Below the pieces are notes generated by a model. It did not search any database. It was not told where the DNA came from and was given only the letters and a program-made list of their open reading frames with translations. Positions 1 through 10,600 of a stretch of DNA of 16,156 nt are shown here, one piece after another; the stretch's first letter is position 1, and every line of letters begins with the position of its first letter. The DNA is from Bifidobacteriaceae bacterium (GTDB lineage: Bacteria; Actinomycetota; Actinomycetes; Actinomycetales; WQXJ01): contig JAISCU010000393.1 of NCBI GenBank assembly GCA_031265345.1, forward strand, positions 1 through 16,156, in the 5' to 3' direction. The translations under genes and the position numbers were made by a program.

Positions 1-31
1 GCCGGCGGACGCCACCTGCCCGCGACCCGCA

Positions 32-60
32 TGGGGCCGCCAACACGCCCGCCGGCCCCA
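32..60. terminator. Possible terminator hairpin upstream of the toxin-antitoxin module
   Basis: TGGGGCCG (32-39) pairs perfectly with CGGCCCCA (53-60) around a 13-nt loop. There is no T-tract, so it would be an actinobacterial-type hairpin terminator for a gene lying off the left edge. A frame open from the window start ends in TGA near 107, but no protein family is recognisable in those residues. Bases 61-148 hold nothing else I can name. Confidence 0.3.
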
Positions 61-148
61 CCCCACCGCCGAACCCGCCCAGACCGGCACCCCATCGGTG
101 GATTGAGGTTTAGGGACGCGGCGACGGCAGTTCGCGCCCCATGTGGCA

Positions 149-154
149 TAGAAT
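149..154 (+). promoter_or_regulatory. Putative -10 box of a leaderless promoter
   Basis: TAGAAT fits the actinobacterial -10 pattern TANNNT. It ends seven bases before the ATG at 162, so transcription would begin at or next to the start codon and give a leaderless mRNA, a common arrangement in Actinobacteria. No good -35 hexamer is visible at 16-19 bp upstream. There is also no Shine-Dalgarno sequence before 162, which fits leaderless initiation. Confidence 0.5.
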
Positions 155-161
155 TGGCTGT

Positions 162-515
162 ATGTCAGAGACCGTCATATATGACACAAAGCTAGGGCCT
201 GGCGGGCGCGCCGTCATTCCGGCACCGTTGCGCAAGCACCTCGGGCTGCGAATCGGGGACCGCCTCCACTTTCAGGTCGTTGGCACCGACGTTCGTCTCG
301 CGACCGACGACGACCTGCTCAAGGCGGTGTGGGAGAAGAACGGTGGATCTGGCGAGACGGCGACGGCACAAGAGTTGAGCGTCGCCGACTGGAGGGCCGA
401 GGACGCCACCCGAGCGGCGACCCGGCGCGAGCGCCTCGATGTTGCCGCCGCAGCTGATCAACGTGACCCTCACCATGGAGAAGATGACCTTCTCGATGCG
501 CTGGGGCTGGAATGA
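162..515 (+). CDS. AbrB/SpoVT-fold (MazE/VapB-like) antitoxin
   Basis: This is the antitoxin of a type II toxin-antitoxin pair. It should bind DNA as a swapped-hairpin dimer to autoregulate the operon and neutralise the PIN toxin encoded next. From the ATG at 162 it is 117 residues. Residues 4-45 carry the AbrB-like signature: a Gly-rich turn, then GRAVIPAPLRKHLGLRIGDR (15-34). The C-terminal half (about 50-117) is charged and low in hydrophobics, as expected for the disordered toxin-binding tail, and is longer than in typical 75-90 residue relatives. An in-frame ATG at 141 would add seven residues, but the putative -10 box lies between the two ATGs, so 162 is preferred. Its stop overlaps the toxin start as ATGA. 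The fold is secure; the subfamily name (VapB or MazE-like) is not. Confidence 0.86.
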   Translation: MSETVIYDTKLGPGGRAVIPAPLRKHLGLRIGDRLHFQVVGTDVRLATDDDLLKAVWEKNGGSGETATAQELSVADWRAEDATRAATRRERLDVAAAADQRDPHHGEDDLLDALGLE

Positions 516-970
516 CCGAGCCCAGGACGGGCGTCTGCCTTGATGCGTCTGTCGTGGTCGCGCTAGTGACCCAGGAGCACGGCTGGCAGGCGATCCGCCG
601 GTTGGTGGCGCGCCCAGATGTGCGCTGCGTGCTGCCCGGCTCTGTGATGACCGAAGTCATCCACGTGTCCCATCGCAAGGGGAACCGGGCGAGCGGCGAG
701 GAGATCCGTCGCGCTCTCACGGCTTTGGGAGTGGACATCGAGCCAGCGGCGCCGAGCGACCTGGTTCGGGCGGCCGAACTGATCGAGATGTCGGATGCCT
801 TTCCCGGTTCCGCAGACCCGCTGATCGGCGTGCGGTCGACTCTGTCCCTGGGCGACGCGCTGGCGCTGGCCGTGACCGAGCGGCTGGGCTACCCGGCCCT
901 GACGCGGGACGTCTACTGGAAATGGCTCGCCGACCAGGGCCACCTGAATGTGAAAGTGGTCATCGTCTGA
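512..970 (+). CDS. PIN-domain ribonuclease toxin (VapC-like)
   Basis: A 152-residue PIN-domain protein, probably a metal-dependent endoribonuclease toxin held inactive by the upstream antitoxin. The four conserved acidic positions are visible: Asp11 (CLDASVVVAL), Glu48 (MTEVIH), Asp115 (SLGDALALA) and Asp133 (LTRDVYW). Together they would coordinate Mg2+/Mn2+. The length is slightly above the usual 125-145 for VapC, the extra residues being in the middle helices (about 60-105). The ATG sits inside the antitoxin stop codon (ATGA, 512-515), with only a weak purine-rich stretch before it, so translation is probably coupled to the antitoxin, as is usual for these modules. No active-site residue is missing, so the toxin should be functional. 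The RNA target cannot be read from the sequence. Confidence 0.93.
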   Translation: MTEPRTGVCLDASVVVALVTQEHGWQAIRRLVARPDVRCVLPGSVMTEVIHVSHRKGNRASGEEIRRALTALGVDIEPAAPSDLVRAAELIEMSDAFPGSADPLIGVRSTLSLGDALALAVTERLGYPALTRDVYWKWLADQGHLNVKVVIV

Positions 971-985
971 GCCCGCGTCCGCGCG

Positions 986-1035
986 GGTGTCGCTAACCCA
1001 CCGTGGCAGGGCCTGATGGCGTACGGCGGTGGTTT
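986..1035 (+). repeat. Palindromic intergenic repeat, copy 1
   Basis: An imperfect copy of the sequence at 1122-1172. They share GGTGTC-CTAACCCACCGTGG at the left, GGCCTGA in the middle and CGGCGGTGG at the right. The ends form an inverted repeat (AACCCACCG against CGGTGGTTT, one mismatch), so each copy can fold into a stem-loop like a small REP-type element. It starts 16 bp after the toxin stop and could also act as its terminator. Confidence 0.6.
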
Positions 1036-1121
1036 CGGAACGGCCCAATAAGGGGGCGCTGATGCCGCCGAGGCGTCCACCTGCGCAAACGCGGCCAACC
1101 TGCCGCGCGGCATCGGGCAAA

Positions 1122-1172
1122 GGTGTCCCTAACCCACCGTGGCGCCGGCCTGACACCGTGCGGCGGTGGGTT
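1122..1172 (+). repeat. Palindromic intergenic repeat, copy 2
   Basis: The better-preserved palindrome of the pair: AACCCACCG (1131-1139) and CGGTGGGTT (1164-1172) are exact reverse complements. It begins 136 bp after copy 1, in the same orientation. Just upstream, TGCCGCGCGGCA (1101-1112) is a perfect 12-bp palindrome. The string CGGCATCGGGCA (1108-1119) recurs in the hairpin elements near 13240 and 14085. Confidence 0.6.
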
Positions 1173-1425
1173 GCGCACACGGTCGAGGCCGCGGCACAGG
1201 CACCCGCCCCGGTCACGGCGGATCGGGGCGGCCGACACGCGGGCAAGGGGACCGGGCGCGCCGCCGGGAGTCGCCAGAACGGGCCTGTCCCCTGTTCTGG
1301 GGGTCGGCCGAGCGGCATCGTCCAACTCTTTCGACGTCTCTTGAACCCGGGGAAAGTGACCTGCCTCACACCGGTGACAGACACCGCATAGCAATCGGCA
1401 GAATCACGGCCCTTGGGCACGTAAT

Positions 1426-1510
1426 GGGGACGGACCCGTTATCCACAGGGTCTGACCTGCGCAAACACCTGTGGAAAAACGCCGGGTGAGCATGGAATGG
1501 TACCGTCCCC
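1426..1510. other. Mirrored motif block with two inverted DnaA-box-like sequences
   Basis: Three motifs are mirrored in order around a centre near 1458. GGGGACGG (1426-1433) pairs with CCGTCCCC (1503-1510). ACCCG (1434-1438) pairs with CGGGT (1483-1487). TTATCCACAGG (1439-1449) pairs with CCTGTGGAAAA (1468-1478), with one mismatch. The inner pair contains TTATCCACA, which equals the classical DnaA-box consensus, and on the other strand TTTTCCACA, a common variant. The block may be a DnaA-binding or titration site, or a small inverted-repeat element. What is seen is the symmetry; the function is inferred. Confidence 0.45.
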
Positions 1511-1667
1511 GAAACGTCCCATGACTGGGGGTGGGTAGAAGCACTCAGACGGGCGTTAGTGGGCTGTTGGGAATGGATAGCGTCCTTCGAAAGTAGTGAG
1601 CCCACCAGAACTCGCGGAGCCGCGTTCAGGGTGGCTTCGGGGGGCCTATTAGTAAAGAGGTACTTGC

Positions 1668-4600
1668 ATGTTGCCACGCGTCCAGCCACGCCGTGATCCC
1701 TCGAATCCCTCGAACCGACCAGACAGCGCGAACCGCTGGCCCAGGCGTCGGCGCTGGGCACGCCCAGTCGCCATGGCCGCGACCTTCGTCACGGCGGTCA
1801 CGGGGGTGGTGGTCATCCAGAGCTGGGGCGGCGCCGAGCGCTCGCAAGCGGTGACGTACAACGCCGCCAACTGGAACGCGACCGGCACCTTCTCCAAGGA
1901 CGAGTTGTGGGTGGTCGGCACCGGAGACGCGTACACCAACCCGTACGTCATCACGAACCCGTGGACCGCGACCTCGGCGGACTTCATCAGTCGGCTGAGG
2001 CCCGGCTACAACAAGACAGGAGCGGTCAACGGCAACGGTTGCGGCGGCGCCTGGGAGAACCTCGCCATGGGGCCGGCCCTGATGGCCGAGGGCGACCAGC
2101 GGATCGCCCACCTGGGGTGGACCTCGACCGGCCTTGGCGGGGGCTTGGTGTTCTCCGGGGACGGCAACTGCTACGGCGTCACCGACCTCACGCCGGCCGC
2201 GACCAGCGTGAACGACTTCGACACCACCTGGGGCGGAGAGATCAACCAGAAGACCGGCGAGGTCTACCTGGTCAGCCAACCGATCGAGTACTTCGACGGC
2301 GATTCGCTGACCAACAACCCGCGCTTCAACATCGTCAAGGTCTCCAAGGCAACTTCGGGCTCGACGCCTTACACGGTCACCCGGCTGGCAGCTTCCCCCG
2401 CCACGCCGCCGGCGCCCGGCGCGAAGAATCTTGCCCAGGCCGCCCAGGCGGCGGGCAAGACCGGCGCGGTGGACGGTAACTGGCGGCTCGGATCGGACAT
2501 GGCGATCGACGCCAACGGCAACGCCTACCGAATGGCCCGCTTCGACCGGACCGGCCCGGACTACTGGGCGCTGATCCGTTTCAACATTCCCCGCGTGGGC
2601 GGCGCGCCGCAGTCAACCGGCTGGACCTACAACGTGGTCCGGGTTTTCGACAACTATGAAGCCACCGACGTCTGGGGGATGGCGTTCCTCAACGGCGCCT
2701 TGTACACCGGCCACGCTGACCTGGGAGACCAGATCATTCGCTGGGACCCGCTTTCCGGCGCCAACACCTACCTCGGAGTGTTCCTTCCGATGCTCGACAT
2801 GGGGTCGGCCCAGATGGCGCCTGTGATCGAGGGCAAGGTCTACCGTGACGTCGATGGCGACGGCGTGATCGAACCGGGGGACGACGGCCTGGGCGGCGTG
2901 GTCCTGGAAGTCTGGCAGCAGACCAGCGCCTCATCCGCGCCCGAGCTCCGGGGCACGCTGACCACCGACAGCGACGGCTCCTACTCCGCGCTGCTGCCTT
3001 CGGCGACAGACGATTTCTATCTTCGGTTGCGCCCCACCCAGATCAACGGCGTCAACGCGGGCCAGTCCTACGCCTCGGCCGGCAGCTACCGGGTGGACAG
3101 TGGCCAGCCCGCGAACGTGGTGACCCCGCTCTGCTTCGCCTCGGGAGGCGACTACCAACCCCGAACCACGTCCGGCGCCTGTCGCGGGGCGCGGGCGGAC
3201 GGCATCGACCCCCCGACGGTGACCGACCCGACCCTTGCCACGGGCGGCGCCAACACTGTGACCAAGATCGACATGAACTCCGACCTGGCTGTCGTGACGG
3301 CGGACTTCGGCCTGACCACTGGCCTGTCCTGGGGCGACGCACCGGACACTTACAAGACCTCGAACCAGGCCCTGGGGCCGTACGGCGCGCCGGACAGCCT
3401 TCACCTCGGCGCCACCCAGGCGCACTATCCGGACGGGCAACCATCGGCCGGCGCCAACTCGCATGACGCCACCGACGACGGCCTGTTCGTCACCCCCAAG
3501 CAGGACGACGGGACCTACGAGGAATCCGATTGGGTCCTGGCCCAGAACCAGGTCCTGACCACCGGCGGCCAGTACCGGTTCCGGGCCAAGGTTTCCGGCA
3601 CGGCCATCGCCCAAGCCACCGCCAAAGCCTGGCTCAGCCCGTTGGCCAGCGGAACCGGGCAGGCCGCGACCGCGCTGACGGACCAACTGCTCAGCGGCAC
3701 GCCGGACGCCGACGGCTATGTCTACGGCGACTACACGGTCGGCGCCCAGGGACCACAACAAGGCTTGGCGAGCGTCTACGCCCGCGCCAGAGTCGGCCAG
3801 ACCAGCACTTTCACCAGCGCTTCGCGCGGCAGCGCCAACCCGGACACCGACGCCTGGGTGCCCCGCGGGGAGGTCGAGGACTACCGCTTGGCGGTCGCCA
3901 ACGGCACCGTCAGGGTCAAAGCCCGCACCATCGGCGGCCGGGCCGCTCACGTCAACCTGGCGCTCGGCAACATCTTCGGGCTGGCGCCGTCCCAAGCCGA
4001 CACTTCGATATTGACCAACGCTGACGGTAGCTACGCCCGCGACTCTGGGGCACATGCCGTGGCCAGCATGGCCCAAGAGGTGGCGATCACCACGATCGGG
4101 GTGGGCGGTCCCACCGCCAACGCCATGCACGGCTGGAAACTGCTGGGCCAGGGAACCAGCTGCCACGATTCGGCCACGGGGACACCGGTCGCGGCCACGA
4201 TTCGCAACAACACCCTGGCGCTGGGGGCGCTCGACGCGCTCGGCGCCACCGGCCCACGCGACGTGACCTGCGAACTGAGCTACGGCGCGTCGGTCTCGGC
4301 GACTTATTCGACCCTCGAGGTCACCCCGGAGCCTGACGCGGCCAATCCGCTTACAGCCGGGACCAGCACTTATGACGCCAGAGTCACCGCCAAAGGCGTC
4401 ATCACCCCAGCCGAAGGGCCGGCCGTGCAAGTGCCGGTGCCGGGCGCGCAGATCGCGCTGACGCTGACCCCCGTCGGTGGGGACGGGACCGCCACCGGCG
4501 CGTCTTTCACCGCCAACAACGCCCAGTCCCACACCTGCACCCTCGACGACCAGGGCGAATGCACGGCCACCGTCCAGGCCAGCCATCGCGGCGCCTACCT

Positions 4601-7600
4601 CCTGGCCGCCACAGCTGAAGCCGGGTCGGTCGAGGTCGGCTCGAAGACCCTCTACTTCGCCGAGGGCGCGCCCAGCGAGGGCCGCTCCTCCGCCACCGTC
4701 ACCCAGACCGCCGACCAGTTGGCCAATTACCAAGCGCCCGGCTCCACCGCCGCGACCTGGGGCAAGCAGACCATCACCGTGACGGTCCGGGACGCCAACG
4801 ACGCGCCTGTCACCAACGCCGCCGCCGCCCTGACCGCTGCCGCCGCCAGCTCCGATCCCCTGAGCGGCTCGGGCCTGGCCTTCGCGGGCGGCGGCGCCTT
4901 CGCTTGCTCGGTCGCACCTGTCGGCGGCGCCTGTTACACCGGCGTCTACGCCCTGGACGTGTATTCGTCCAAGGCCGGCCCGCGCGCCATTGTCGTCACC
5001 CTGGGCTCCGCGCCCACTGGTTTCGAGGTCACCAACGCGGACGCCCCGCCGTCGAAGGTCCTCTTGGCGCCGTTCAAGACCCCGCCCGCCAGCGCCCAGG
5101 ATTCGACCTTGGTCGTCTCGCCTTCGACGCCCGCGGACCGCCCTGACGACCCAGACGACGTGCCCGATGGCGTGCCAAACGTTCTCACCACCGGCGCGGC
5201 CTACACCGTGGTCGTCACGGCCTGGGACGCCGGGCGGAACAACAAGGCCGCTGGCGCGGCGGTCACCCTGGCCTTGACCGGGGCCGACTGCGCCGCCACC
5301 TTCGCTGGCGGCGGCACCGGCGGCTCCGGCGGCGGCACCACAGCCGGGGGCGACACCTCGGCGCTGGGCCGCCTCGAGACCACGGTCGTGTCGAATGCCG
5401 CCACCACCTGCACTTTGACGGCGACGGTGGCGGGCGGCGTGCCGGGCGGTTCGCCGAAGACCTTGAAATGGGAGGATGCCGCCGTCGATCCCGACAACTC
5501 GCACACCTGGTTCGACGTGTCGACCGCGGACATAGTGGCGAACGGGCAGGCCACCGGCACCATCACGGTGTCGCTCTACGGACGTAACGGGCTCCCCGTC
5601 ACCACCGTCGCCAACCTGTCGGCGTCCGGGCCGACCGGCGGCGAGGTGACGGTGGGAGGTTTCACCAACAACGGCGACGGCACCTATCGAGCCACTTTCA
5701 CCGGCACCAGCGCCGGGTCGAAGTTGATCTCGGTGCTCCAGGGCGCGGTGGAGATCGGGGTCAAGACGCCGGGCGGCAACGACACCGCCAACTTCGTCCC
5801 CGGAGCGGCCTCGGCCGAGGACTCGTGGCTGGTCCAGCCGACCGATTCGGCCACAGCGGACGGGGACCAGAAGACAACCATCGGCGCTCGCGTGTATGAC
5901 AAGAACGGCAACCCGGCCAACAGCGGCAAGGTGGCCTTCACCATCCCGAAGGACTTGTCCGTGGGCTCAACCAACGGCCCGGCCACCATCGAAGTGGAAA
6001 TCGTGGGCGGGTGGGCTCAGCTCCAGGTCGCTTCGCGTGTCTCGACCAAGGTCCACGGCACCTACGTGGTGACGGCCAAGATTGGCGCCGTGGCCATCGC
6101 CTCGGTGCGCGACCAGGCCGACGAGACCTCCGAACTACGCACGAACGGCCAGGTCAACCCCGTGTTCGTGGCCGGATCGGCGGATCCCGGCACTTCGACC
6201 CTATCTATCCCGACGGCGGCGGGCGGGGCCACCAAGGAGGTGGGCGGCACCGAGAAGCACCGCGTCCAGATTCAAGTCGAGGACAAAGACCACAACCCGG
6301 TCGCGGACGCCGCGGTGCGCTTCGACTACACCTGCGTGGGCCAGGCGGGCCACACCTGTTCCGGGTCATGGACCGGGCTCACGACCGACCCGGACGGGAT
6401 CGCCTACTACGAATGGGGCACCACCAAGGCGTCCACCTGGACCGTCGGCGGGTTCCTGGGGACCGAGGAGGTGGCGGACTCGCCCGGCACCGCCACCTTC
6501 GACCCAGGTCCCCCGGTGATCGGCCCCGGCAAGACGCGTCTGGAATCCCCGACCAGCCCCGCCAAGGCCAACGGCTCCGAGACCCAGACGGTGCTGGCCC
6601 ACGCGATAGACGGCCAGGGCAACGCCGTCACGGGCCAGACGGTCACGTTCACCGTCCCCGCCGACGTGCGCGCCAATGGCGTCACCGGTCCGGACACCGT
6701 GGACGCCCAGACCGACCAAGACGGCATCGCCCGCCTGGTGGCGACTTCGGAACTGGTGGGCTCCTACCAGGTCAGGGCCAAGATCGGCGCCACCCAGATC
6801 ACTCAAGGGGACCCCGCCCGGATCGAGTTCGTCAACACCGACGTGGCCCTCGACCGCTCAAGCCTGACGGTGACAACAGCCCCAGCAGAAAAGCAAGTCA
6901 AGACCGAATATCATGAAGTCAAGGCCGAGCTGACCGACACCACCGGCCAGCCCTACCAACCGGCCACCGAAGTGACGTTCTCCTACCGCCTGGGCGCAAC
7001 CGGCGCTTGGACCACCGGCCCAGCGCTGACCACCTCCAACGGCACGGTCACCTGGGCCAGTTTCACCGTCCCGGTGGCGGGCACCTACCAGGTCCGCGCC
7101 ATGATCACGGCGGGCCAGGTCGGCACCACCCAGGAGGCCAAGTTCAAAGCCGGCCCGATTGACGGCGCCAAGACTCTCGCCTCGCTGACCGTGTCCTCGA
7201 CCCCGGTCGCGGCCGACGGCGTGGCCACGGTCCCAGCCTCGATGAAAGCCCAGGACGACGAAGGCAACCCGGTCAAGGACACGGCGTTGACGTTCGAACT
7301 GGTCTACACCGGCGCCGGACCCTACTTCACCTCGACGGCCGGCCAGACGGCATCGGGCACCTCCGGCCCCGACGGCATGGTCCGGGCGAGCATAGCCTCC
7401 CTCCACGCCGGGAGCTACGACGTGCGCGGCAGGCTGGGCGCGGACACATCGCCCGCGCCGTACCCCAAGGCGAACTTCTCCAAGGATGTGCCGGACCCCG
7501 GCCGATCCGAGTTCTCGGTGGCGCGGACCAGCACCAACACGTCGGCGACCAAAGCCATCGCCGACGGCTCTGACTCCTACACCGCCACCATCCTCCTGCG

Positions 7601-10600
7601 CAACGCCGCCGGGACCCTGATCAACGGGGTGGGTGGGACCCTCTACTTCACGCCTAAGGACATCCCCGGTGCAATAGCACAGACGTTCCCATTCGTGGTG
7701 GGCCTCGACGGCGCACCGCAGGGTCAGGCGCAGGTGGTGCTGACCGCGCTGAAGGCGGGCGTTTGGGAGGTCTCCGTGAAGATCGGCGCCGACCCGGTGG
7801 CGACCACGCCGGGCGGCCCGGTGACGGTGGTCGAATCCGAGTTTGAGCCCGACCCCGTCCACCACGGCCCGGCGCACAGCCGCCTGGTCTCCCCGTCCGC
7901 GTCCGCCCGCGCCAACGGTTCGGACACGCAAGTTGTCACGGCCCACGTCATGGACGTCAACAACAACCCCTGGAAGTTGGCCGATGCCGTGTTCACGATC
8001 CCCGCGAACGTCCGGGTCGGCGCGCAGGTCGGCCCCGGAACCGTCACGGCCAAGACTGACGACCAGGGTGTGGCGACTTTGACCACCACTTCGACGGTGG
8101 TGGGCGAATACGACATCACCGCACGGGTCGGGGCGGTGCCGTTGACGCAAGGCTCGCCCGCAGTTGTCCAGTTCACCAACGCCGACCTGTCGCTGCTCAA
8201 CTCACTGTTCACGATCCCGACGGCTGGTGTGGCCAAGCAGGTGTTGGCCGAGTCGCACACGCTGGAGGTGGAGTTGTTCGATTCGACCGGCAACGTGTAC
8301 ACGCCTTCGGTGAATGTGACGTTCAGTTATCGGTTGAGGGGGACCGCCGCGTGGGTCGCGCGCACGCCGTTGGCGACCGTGGGCGGGGGCGTGGTCTGGG
8401 CCGGGTTCACTGTCGGGGTGGCGGGCGAGTACGAGGTCAAGGCTGAGATCCCGTCCGGCCAGGTAGGGACGGTCCTGACGGCCAGGTTCGAGCCCGGCCC
8501 GGTCGATCCGGGCTTGACGAGGGGCTCGTTCGGGTTCACCACCGGCAAGGCGTTGTCCAACGATTCCGCGACGCATTCGGCCTGGGTGACGGTTCAGGAC
8601 GCCGAGGGCAACCCGATCCGGTTGACTAAGGTCCGGTTCACGCTGGACTCGGCCAAGGCGGCGCATTTTGTTGACCCGGTGACGCATGCGGACTTGGGCA
8701 AATCGGTCGAGGTGGAGTCCTCGGTCACGGGCCTGGCGCGGGTGTGGCTGGCGGACGGGACCACCGAGACCGTCCACCTGGGCGCTGCTCTGGGGGCGGA
8801 CCCGGTCGGTGCGGCCGATTTCGTGTTCGCCACCGACGCGCCCTCGGCGGTGGACTCTAGCTGGGTGGTTGTGCCGTCCGGCCCCCGCGTGGCGGACGGC
8901 GTCCAGTCCTTCGCGGCGACCGTCACGGTGCGTGATGCCAGCCCCAGCCATCTGCTGGTGCCGGGCGCTGCGGTCGGTTTCGAGGTGCCCTTGGCGGTCC
9001 GGGTCGTGGAGCCCGGCCCGTATCTGACCGGGCCGGACGGGAGGGTCACGGTGCGCTTCACCTCCGAGGTGGCCGCCAGTTACGATGTGCGGGCTCTGAT
9101 CGGCTCGGACGGGATCGAACCGGACCCGAGGACCATCACCTTCGAACCCGGCGCGATCAGTTTCGAGGACGGCAAGACCACTCTGCGCGGACCGGGCGTG
9201 ACTGCCGTCGCCAACGGCTCCGCGCCTTTGACGGCCACCGCGACCGTCCGCGACGCCAAGGACAACCCGGTGACGGGCGCAGTGGTGGAGTTCTCGGTCC
9301 CGGCTGGCTTGACGGCCCGCGCGCCTGGCGGCGATGTTTCTGGCCCCACAGTGGTGGAGGTCCCGGTCAATCCGGTCACGGCCGTGGCGACGGTGGCTTA
9401 TGTGACCACGACGGCTGGCCCGTACAACGTCACCGCCCGCGCTAAGAAGGGGGCTGGCGGCGCCTACCAGGCGATCCGCGACGGTTCGCCCGCGAGGCTG
9501 GTCTTCACCCATGGCCCGGCAGACCTGACCGTCTCGGTCATCGCGAAGGACCGTCCGGGCCCGCTGGTCGCTGATGGCGACCAGGCCTACGGCGTCACCG
9601 TCTCGCTGTTCGACTCGGTCGGCAACCCGTACACCGTCGCGGGCGTGCCGGTGACGGTCACTTACCGGTTGGGGGCGCGGATGATCGCCGAGGATCTGGT
9701 CACCGACGCTGCCGGGGCGGCGGCGACGGCTTTCGCCACCACCGAGGCTGGTTCGTGGCGGGCCACCGCGGACGTGGGCGGGCAGGCCGTGGAGGTCGGT
9801 TCTCCGCTGGCTCTGCCGTTCGAGCCCGGACCGCCGAGCGCCGACGTATCGGTGTTCGACGCCACCACCGGCAACGTTCTGGCCGATGGCAGCGCTGCGC
9901 ATTCCGCCTGGGTCGTTGTGACCGACGCGCAAGGCAACCCGGTTCCCAGCCGCGCCGTCGCGTTCACGGTCGCGACCGGCTCGCCGAGCGTGCCGGGGCC
10001 GGTGCTGACGGGCGGCTCTGCGACCGCCACGGTGGCCAGCTGCGACCCGGCCGTGGCGGGAGCCCCGGCCTGGTGCGACCAGGCTGGGAAGGCGCTGGTC
10101 TATCTGACGTCCAACGAGCCCGGCTCGTTCGCGGTCGGCGCGACGTTGGGCGGCGCGACGGTCAACGGGTCGCCGCGCGAGGTCAGTTTCGAGTCCGGCC
10201 CGGCGGACGAGGTCTTGTCTAGTTACGTGATCACGCCTCTGGCGACGGCCGCGGACTCGGTGTCGGTTCCGGCCGACGGGGCGGCGTCCTACACGGTGAC
10301 TGTGACGGCCCGGTCGGTGGCGGGGTTGTTGGTGCCGGGTGCGCAGGTGCGGCTGGCCGGTTTGGACGGCGCGGTGGCTGTGGGCCCGTCGCTCTCGGGG
10401 GTCACCGGGTCGCCCTCGAGCGGCAGCTTCGGGACCTTCGGTTGGCGGCTCAGCTCCGCCAGCGCGGGTTCGTTCAGCGGGCGCGTGCAGGTGTCCACGG
10501 CCGACGGCTGGCGCGACGTGGGCGGTCCGTTCCTGGTGCGGTTCGCGGCGACCGGGCCGGTGGCCGGGAACTCGCGGCTGACCATCCCGACGGCTGCGGG

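Larger units (their letters stand above)
971..1667. other. Non-coding interval between the toxin gene and the giant surface-protein gene
   Basis: About 700 bp with no convincing gene. The short open frames here are Arg/Pro/Gly-rich translations typical of GC-rich non-coding DNA. Directly after the toxin stop, CCCGCG and CGCGGG (972-977, 982-987) form a small hairpin. Two related palindromic repeats lie at 986-1035 and 1122-1172. CCAGAAC and GTTCTGG (1274-1280, 1294-1300) form a 7-bp stem. A mirrored motif block spans 1426-1510. I see no convincing sigma-70 promoter for the giant gene, although it must start somewhere in about 1520-1650. Confidence 0.7.

Noticed and set aside
1029..1391. 120-codon plus-strand frame downstream of the toxin gene
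   Set aside because: Arg/Pro-rich, overlaps the palindromic repeats, no ribosome site, no recognisable domain.
1426..1510. Chromosomal or plasmid replication origin
   Set aside because: Only two DnaA-like boxes, no AT-rich unwinding region, and no dnaA, dnaN, rep or par gene in the window.
2931..5504. 857-codon open frame on the minus strand
   Set aside because: Same cause: antisense to the giant gene, low-complexity Gly/Arg/Val translation, no start signal.
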